9,408 bases of DNA from Treponema sp. (GTDB lineage Bacteria > Spirochaetota > Spirochaetia > Treponematales > Breznakiellaceae), in the NCBI GenBank assembly GCA_031271075.1, contig JAISWN010000148.1, forward strand, positions 1-9,408. The letters are read 5' to 3'. Below, in pieces: positions 6,048 to 9,408 of this stretch (within the stretch, counting starts at the first letter, position 1; every line of letters starts with the position of its first letter). Position numbers and translations under genes: made by a program. The notes beneath the pieces were generated by a model. It was not told where the DNA came from and made no database searches. It saw only the letters and a list, made by a program, of their open reading frames with translations.

Positions 6048-7643
6048 GTGAAGAAGCTGTTGACGGCAGTTACGGTTTTCGCCCTTATTATGGTGAATTC
6101 CGCCCAGGCCCAGCGGGGCGGCGGCCAGCAAGGGCAGGGACCGCAGGACTTGCCCCGGCTCGCGGTGGTGGAGTTCAGCGTCAATCTTACTACCGAAAAA
6201 GTCCGGGCCGACGCCATAACGGTACGGAACCTGACGGAAAGCCGGATGGTGGCCGCGGGCAAATACCAGGTGATAGCCCGTGAAGAGATCGACAAGCTGC
6301 TGGCAAACCAGCGGATACAGGTAAGCAGTATATCCAGCGCGGAAAACGTAAAGAAACTGCAATTAGAGAACATCAGCTACATTGTTACCGGCTCGGTGGA
6401 CGCGATGGGTTCCGACTATGCGGTAACGGTAAAGATACTCGATGTATCCACCGGGAAGTTCAGCCACAGCGCCAGCGATATTATGGGCGGGGCTTCCCGG
6501 GAGCTGTTCGCCGGGGTAACCGCGCTGATAGCCAATTTTGTGAAAGGCATGGCAGCGGACGGCGGGCAGGTGGCGCAGGCGGGGGCGCAGAGGCCGGGAG
6601 GCGGGGTGAGCGCGGCGGGCATAGGGATAGAGGTGAGCGCCGTTGTTGGCGGGACGCTCTATTTTGAGGGCAAAGAAATCGCCGCGCTGTGGGATAACGA
6701 CACCTATATGATACCGGTTGAGAAGCCGGGGACCTACAAGATCCGCATGGTTTTTGGGAACGGGCAGGAAATAAGCCGGAACGTAACGATTACCAGCCGG
6801 GGCGTGGTGAAGGAGATGTTTGCACCCCCTCCCCGGTCGTCGATGTCCGCAGACCTGGCGGAGGTGTTCGGCGTCCGGGGGATAAAAGCGCTGCTCGACG
6901 CGATCCACGAGTTTCTGCAAACCTGCAATAGCGGGGGCGCCGGGGGGAGGAGGGCGCAAATAGCCCGGCGGATCATGCTTGGGGACTGGATAGACCTGCC
7001 CCATCTTACGGTGCAGGGAGACGCCGGGGGCGGGGCAATTGACACGGACAATGTTGACCTGGGCGGGAAGGGAAAGCTGCTGCGCCTGATAGTGGTGGGG
7101 ATAGACAGCTTTGCCGGGACCAACAAAGACGCCCCGGCGCATATCGTGTTCCAGTTCCAGAATATCCCCGGTACGCACCGGATGAACCCTACCAACACCA
7201 ACGCGGGGGGCTACAAGGCGAGCGAGATGCGCCAATACCTGACGGGCAGCTTTCTGCGGGGCCTGATTGCCGCGGGCGTGCCGGAAGGGGCCTTGTACGC
7301 GCCCACCCGGTACATCGCCAACGGCGGAGGGGGGGCAAGCGCCGCGGATGCGCCGGCGGACCGGCTCTGGCTGCCCACGGAACGGGAGATGTTTGGAGGG
7401 AATGAGGCGTCAAATACAACATGGGAGACTGCGGCAAACCAGGCCCGGCTTGAATACTACGAGAGCAACAGCCGGCGGATAAAATACGATAGGGAGGGAG
7501 ACAGGATGTGGTGGTGGGAGGCTTCTCCTTCTGCTTATTCCGGTTCTGCGGCCTATTTCTGTCATGTCCACTACTATGGTCTTGCCTACAACTATCTTGC
7601 GAGTAGTGTGGGTGGCTGCGCCCCCGCTTTCTGTGTCCGTTAG
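6048..7643 (+). CDS. Exported CsgG/FlgO-like + PEGA-like + DUF6273-like protein; candidate DGR target
   Basis: 531 residues from the GTG start. The signal peptide ends near AQA|Q22, followed by a GQQGQG-rich linker. Residues ~36-170 have the CsgG/FlgO-like fold (LPRLAVVEFSVNL, YQVIAREEIDKLL, ISYIVTGSVDAMGSDYAVTV). Residues ~192-258 resemble a PEGA-like beta module (GGTLYFEGKEIAALW, KPGTYKIRMVFG). Residues ~302-531 resemble DUF6273 domains: IMLGDWIDLPHLTV, LLRLIVVGIDSF, AHIVFQFQNIPGTHRM, DRLWLPTEREMFG, WWWEASP and the end GGCAPAFCVR. The WLPTEREMFG block recalls the LPTEAEWE block of FGE/C-type-lectin folds, so the end may be a ligand-binding face (inference). Codon use changes abruptly over codons 492-531, and a hairpin spans the stop. 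It is third of four genes coding for exported proteins. The domain order suggests a periplasmic anchor bearing a display head. Confidence 0.8.
   Translation: MKKLLTAVTVFALIMVNSAQAQRGGGQQGQGPQDLPRLAVVEFSVNLTTEKVRADAITVRNLTESRMVAAGKYQVIAREEIDKLLANQRIQVSSISSAENVKKLQLENISYIVTGSVDAMGSDYAVTVKILDVSTGKFSHSASDIMGGASRELFAGVTALIANFVKGMAADGGQVAQAGAQRPGGGVSAAGIGIEVSAVVGGTLYFEGKEIAALWDNDTYMIPVEKPGTYKIRMVFGNGQEISRNVTITSRGVVKEMFAPPPRSSMSADLAEVFGVRGIKALLDAIHEFLQTCNSGGAGGRRAQIARRIMLGDWIDLPHLTVQGDAGGGAIDTDNVDLGGKGKLLRLIVVGIDSFAGTNKDAPAHIVFQFQNIPGTHRMNPTNTNAGGYKASEMRQYLTGSFLRGLIAAGVPEGALYAPTRYIANGGGGASAADAPADRLWLPTEREMFGGNEASNTTWETAANQARLEYYESNSRRIKYDREGDRMWWWEASPSAYSGSAAYFCHVHYYGLAYNYLASSVGGCAPAFCVR
7521..7640 (+). 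other. Candidate variable region (VR) of a diversity-generating retroelement
   Basis: These are the last 40 sense codons of the CsgG/FlgO-DUF6273 gene. Thirty-seven end in T or C, none ends in A, and only 12 of 120 bases are adenine. Upstream the same gene freely uses NNG and NNA codons. Residues that look exchangeable (S, A, Y, H, H-Y-Y, L, Y-N-Y-L) are encoded by TCT, GCT, TAT, CAT, CAC, TAC, CTT and AAC, which is what adenine mutagenesis of AAT/AAC template codons would give. Fixed-looking residues (FC-x-V, G-x-A, GGCAPAFCVR) alternate with them. The segment ends in the GC-rich stretch GGTGGCTGCGCCCCCGC (7611-7627), comparable to an initiation-of-mutagenic-homology site. No template copy is visible in this window, so this is a composition- and layout-based call. 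Confidence 0.4.
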
Positions 7644-7648
7644 GACAC
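7633..7648. repeat. Perfect 6-bp hairpin with 4-nt loop across the stop codon
   Basis: GTGTCC (7633-7638), loop GTTA (7639-7642) and GGACAC (7643-7648); a T-G wobble could add a seventh pair. The TAG stop (7641-7643) lies in the loop and first stem base. It has no T-tract, so it is not an intrinsic terminator. A short hairpin or cruciform with a 4-nt loop just 3' of the GC-rich end of a variable region is a known requirement for efficient DGR target recognition. The known loops are GRNA-type, which this is not. Confidence 0.6.
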
Positions 7649-7731
7649 GAATAATCCGGGCTTGGAACGGGAAGCAGTGATACACGCGAATATGAAAACA
7701 GTTAGAGAATCTTTAAGCGGGCAGGAGACGC

Positions 7732-7738
7732 AAGGAGG
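7732..7738 (+). promoter_or_regulatory. Strong ribosome binding site of the LPP20-like gene
   Basis: AAGGAGG ends 8 nt before ATG 7747. The 103-nt gap between the DUF6273-type gene and this start is otherwise featureless after the hairpin at 7633-7648. Confidence 0.7.
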
Positions 7739-7746
7739 ATAGCGCC

Positions 7747-9102
7747 ATGAAAAAATCAGTATTCTTATGGACGATTTTCACCATAGCGGCGAATTTCGCG
7801 GCTGCCCAGAACATCCCGCCCAACTGGGATACAGCCCCGCCCCGGGACACGGCGGAGTACAAATACAGTGTAGGCATCTCTACGCCCCAGCGGACCGAAC
7901 AGGAGGCCGTCAAAAACGCCTGGAACGACGCGCTGCGGAACTTTGCCTCCTCCATCGGAACCCAGGTACAGAGCAGGTCGGATATTTCCGTGGAATCCGC
8001 CGGGTACTCAAGCGGCGTTGAGGACGCCTACACGGTATATGTGGAGTCCTCCTCCTTTTCAACCCAGGTCAGGCTTACCGGTGTGCGGGAACTGGCCCGG
8101 AAGGCCGAACGGCAGGGGAACTTGTACGCGGTAAAAGTGCTTACCCTTATGGGCATGGAAGACTTTAACAAGGCCCGGCAGTACATCGACAACGAGGAGG
8201 CGGCGTTTCTTGCCTGCCGGTTCTTCGCCCAGAAAACGCCGGGCCTTGCGGACCCCCGTTTGGGCGGGGGCTATGAGGATTACTACTCCTGGCTTCGTAA
8301 CGCCTGCGTTACCCTTTCCGTTACGGGTACGGAAAATCAGGGGGCTTACCTCGAAGAGCTTGAAAAATGTATCAAAAAGCTCTACCGGAACGCCCTTGTT
8401 TTCCCGGCGCTCATCGACGGGGAACTCTCGCGGATCGTCTACGATTCGGCGCGGTATTATCCGGGGATTCTGCGGGCCTTGCAGAATTTCGGCCTTTTTG
8501 CCATACGCCGGGACAACGCCGTCCTGGTCCTGTCCCCGGCAAAACCTTCCGCCCTGGCGGACTTCCGCGCCGGGGTAAGCGCCATGAAAGACGCTTCCCT
8601 CATCTTTGTTACCGGCCTTGAGGTGATCGATACCGGCGCGGGGCAGCAGGTAAACGCCGGGAATCTGGTGGTAAACCAGTTCAAAGCCCTCCTCTCCCGG
8701 AACTTCGGCATGAGGGCGGTGAACTACACGCTGCCTTCCGCGTTAACCGCCGGGCCGTACCTTGACGAAGGGGCGATCATCGCCCGGATACAAACGGACG
8801 CAGCGTTCCCCGCCCGGTACGCGGCGATCTGTTACGCGGAAACCGGGTTTGAGCCGGGATTGGCGGAGTACAAGATACCGCCCCTGGTAACGGCCCAGGC
8901 GCGGTTCACGGTGTACGACGTACTCACCGGCGAAACGTTCAACAGCGCTGCGGTTGACACAAAGGGCTTTGTCTTTACCCCCGCCAATACCGGAGAACAG
9001 GGCGTCGCCGCCGAAAGCCGCCGGGCTTTACAGTTTTTATACGACCCCAAGAACAAGCCGGGCCTGGAAGGGATCATGCGGGAAACCCTGGGCGATCTAT
9101 AA
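7747..9102 (+). CDS. Exported LPP20-like protein of unknown function
   Basis: 451 residues with a signal peptide (MKKSVFLWTIFTIAANFAAA, cleavage before Q21). Residues ~25-155 resemble LPP20-like domains: PPNWDTAPPRDTAEYKYSVG, followed by EQEAVKNAWNDALRNFASSI, an alternating Ser-rich strand region, VRLTGVRELAR and LYAVKVLTLMGMEDF. The W, the YSVG strand and the long helix of alternating A/N/D residues are shared in style with the C-terminal half of the first gene in this unit. Residues ~160-451 match nothing I recognise; segments such as VLVLSPAKPSALADF, ASLIFVTGLEVIDTGAG and ARFTVYDVLTGETFNSAAVD suggest a mixed alpha/beta, perhaps CsgG/TolB-like, second domain. There is no lipobox, so it is probably a soluble periplasmic protein. 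It is likely co-transcribed with the upstream genes, as no T-tract terminator is seen in the gap. Confidence 0.75.
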   Translation: MKKSVFLWTIFTIAANFAAAQNIPPNWDTAPPRDTAEYKYSVGISTPQRTEQEAVKNAWNDALRNFASSIGTQVQSRSDISVESAGYSSGVEDAYTVYVESSSFSTQVRLTGVRELARKAERQGNLYAVKVLTLMGMEDFNKARQYIDNEEAAFLACRFFAQKTPGLADPRLGGGYEDYYSWLRNACVTLSVTGTENQGAYLEELEKCIKKLYRNALVFPALIDGELSRIVYDSARYYPGILRALQNFGLFAIRRDNAVLVLSPAKPSALADFRAGVSAMKDASLIFVTGLEVIDTGAGQQVNAGNLVVNQFKALLSRNFGMRAVNYTLPSALTAGPYLDEGAIIARIQTDAAFPARYAAICYAETGFEPGLAEYKIPPLVTAQARFTVYDVLTGETFNSAAVDTKGFVFTPANTGEQGVAAESRRALQFLYDPKNKPGLEGIMRETLGDL

Positions 9103-9123
9103 TTCGGACTGAAATGGCATACT

Positions 9124-9408
9124 ATGGCAATCGTGCGCTATACTTCGGAAACCGTACCTAAGCCCACCAGGGAAGATTGGGAACGGCTTGATAGTCTCAA
9201 AGATGAAGATATTGACTGCTCCGACATTCCCGAAATAACCGACTTTTCAAAATTCCGCCCCTGGGAACAGCGCCAGATGTTTAAGCCGGTAAAAGTTGCG
9301 GTTACCTGCAAACTGGATGCCGACATTGTGGCGTGGCTTAAGCAGGAAGGGAAAGGGTATCAGACCCGCATGAATACCATTTTGCGGGAGGCCATGCTTC
9401 ATTCCGGG
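9124..9408 (+). CDS. BrnA-type antitoxin / CopG-like DNA-binding protein (3' end outside window)
   Basis: An open frame from ATG 9124 runs to the window end, giving 95 residues without a stop. The C-terminal part KPVKVAVTCKLDADIVAWL then KQEGKGYQTRMNTILREAM is the ribbon-helix-helix signature of BrnA antitoxins: a beta strand, DADIVAWLK, GKGYQTRxNxILR. The N-terminal stretch (PTREDWERLDSLKDEDIDCS, DIPEITDF) is the usual acidic toxin-binding region. BrnA binds and neutralises the RNase BrnT and represses its own operon. brnT normally lies immediately upstream of brnA, but here the upstream neighbour is the LPP20-like gene, which ends 21 nt before, so this is an orphan or a rearranged pair. The start lacks a good ribosome binding site. 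Confidence 0.8.
   Translation, partial: MAIVRYTSETVPKPTREDWERLDSLKDEDIDCSDIPEITDFSKFRPWEQRQMFKPVKVAVTCKLDADIVAWLKQEGKGYQTRMNTILREAMLHSG

Noticed and set aside
6363..7235. 290-codon minus-strand open frame opposite the DUF6273-type gene
   Set aside because: It is antisense to a gene with recognisable domains and a signal peptide; its Pro/His/Arg-rich composition is typical of a GC-rich shadow frame and it has no ribosome binding site.
1..9408. CRISPR array, DGR template repeat or reverse transcriptase within the window
   Set aside because: I looked for direct repeats with regular spacing, an adenine-rich near-copy of 7521-7640 and reverse-transcriptase motifs on both strands, and saw none.

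Overview
The window looks like spirochaete chromosome, most likely a high-GC gut treponeme of the termite-gut type. This is inferred from three things: the density of exported CsgG-like and LPP20-like proteins, a DUF6273-type protein, and a remnant of a secreted formylglycine-generating-enzyme-like (FGE/SUMF1-like) protein. No rRNA or other taxonomic marker is present, so the assignment is tentative.

Region 1 (1-3513, + strand) is a carbohydrate-uptake operon: the last ~80 codons of a sulfatase, a sugar-type ABC solute-binding protein, and two MalF/MalG-type permeases that overlap by 4 nt. There is no ATPase gene in the window, so the importer probably uses a shared ATPase encoded elsewhere. 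The sulfatase neighbour suggests a sulfated glycan or its breakdown product as substrate (inference).

Region 2 (3514-4153) has no intact gene. It holds minus-strand debris: a protein-like C-terminal reading frame whose stop overlaps the start of a decayed, signal-peptide-bearing FGE-like gene. It also holds a 12-bp inverted repeat enclosing a small hairpin, a long 15-bp stem-loop, a G7 tract, and a plausible promoter for the next operon.

Region 3 (4154-9102, + strand) is a set of four exported-protein genes that read as one unit: a CsgG/LpoB-like plus LPP20-like protein; a carboxypeptidase-regulatory-like plus YfaP (DUF2135)-like protein; a CsgG/FlgO-like plus PEGA-like plus DUF6273-like protein; and an LPP20-like protein. 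All four have signal peptides with a probable A|Q cleavage site, which points to a periplasmic or outer-membrane assembly.

The most interesting signal is at the 3' end of the third gene. Its last 40 sense codons are almost all NNT/NNC (37 of 40), adenine-poor (12 of 120 nt), end in a GC-rich stretch, and run straight into a perfect 6-bp stem, 4-nt loop hairpin across the stop codon. This is the layout of the variable region of a diversity-generating retroelement (DGR). No reverse transcriptase or template repeat lies in the window, so this is a candidate only.

The window closes with a 3'-truncated BrnA-type antitoxin gene that has no BrnT toxin gene upstream of it.
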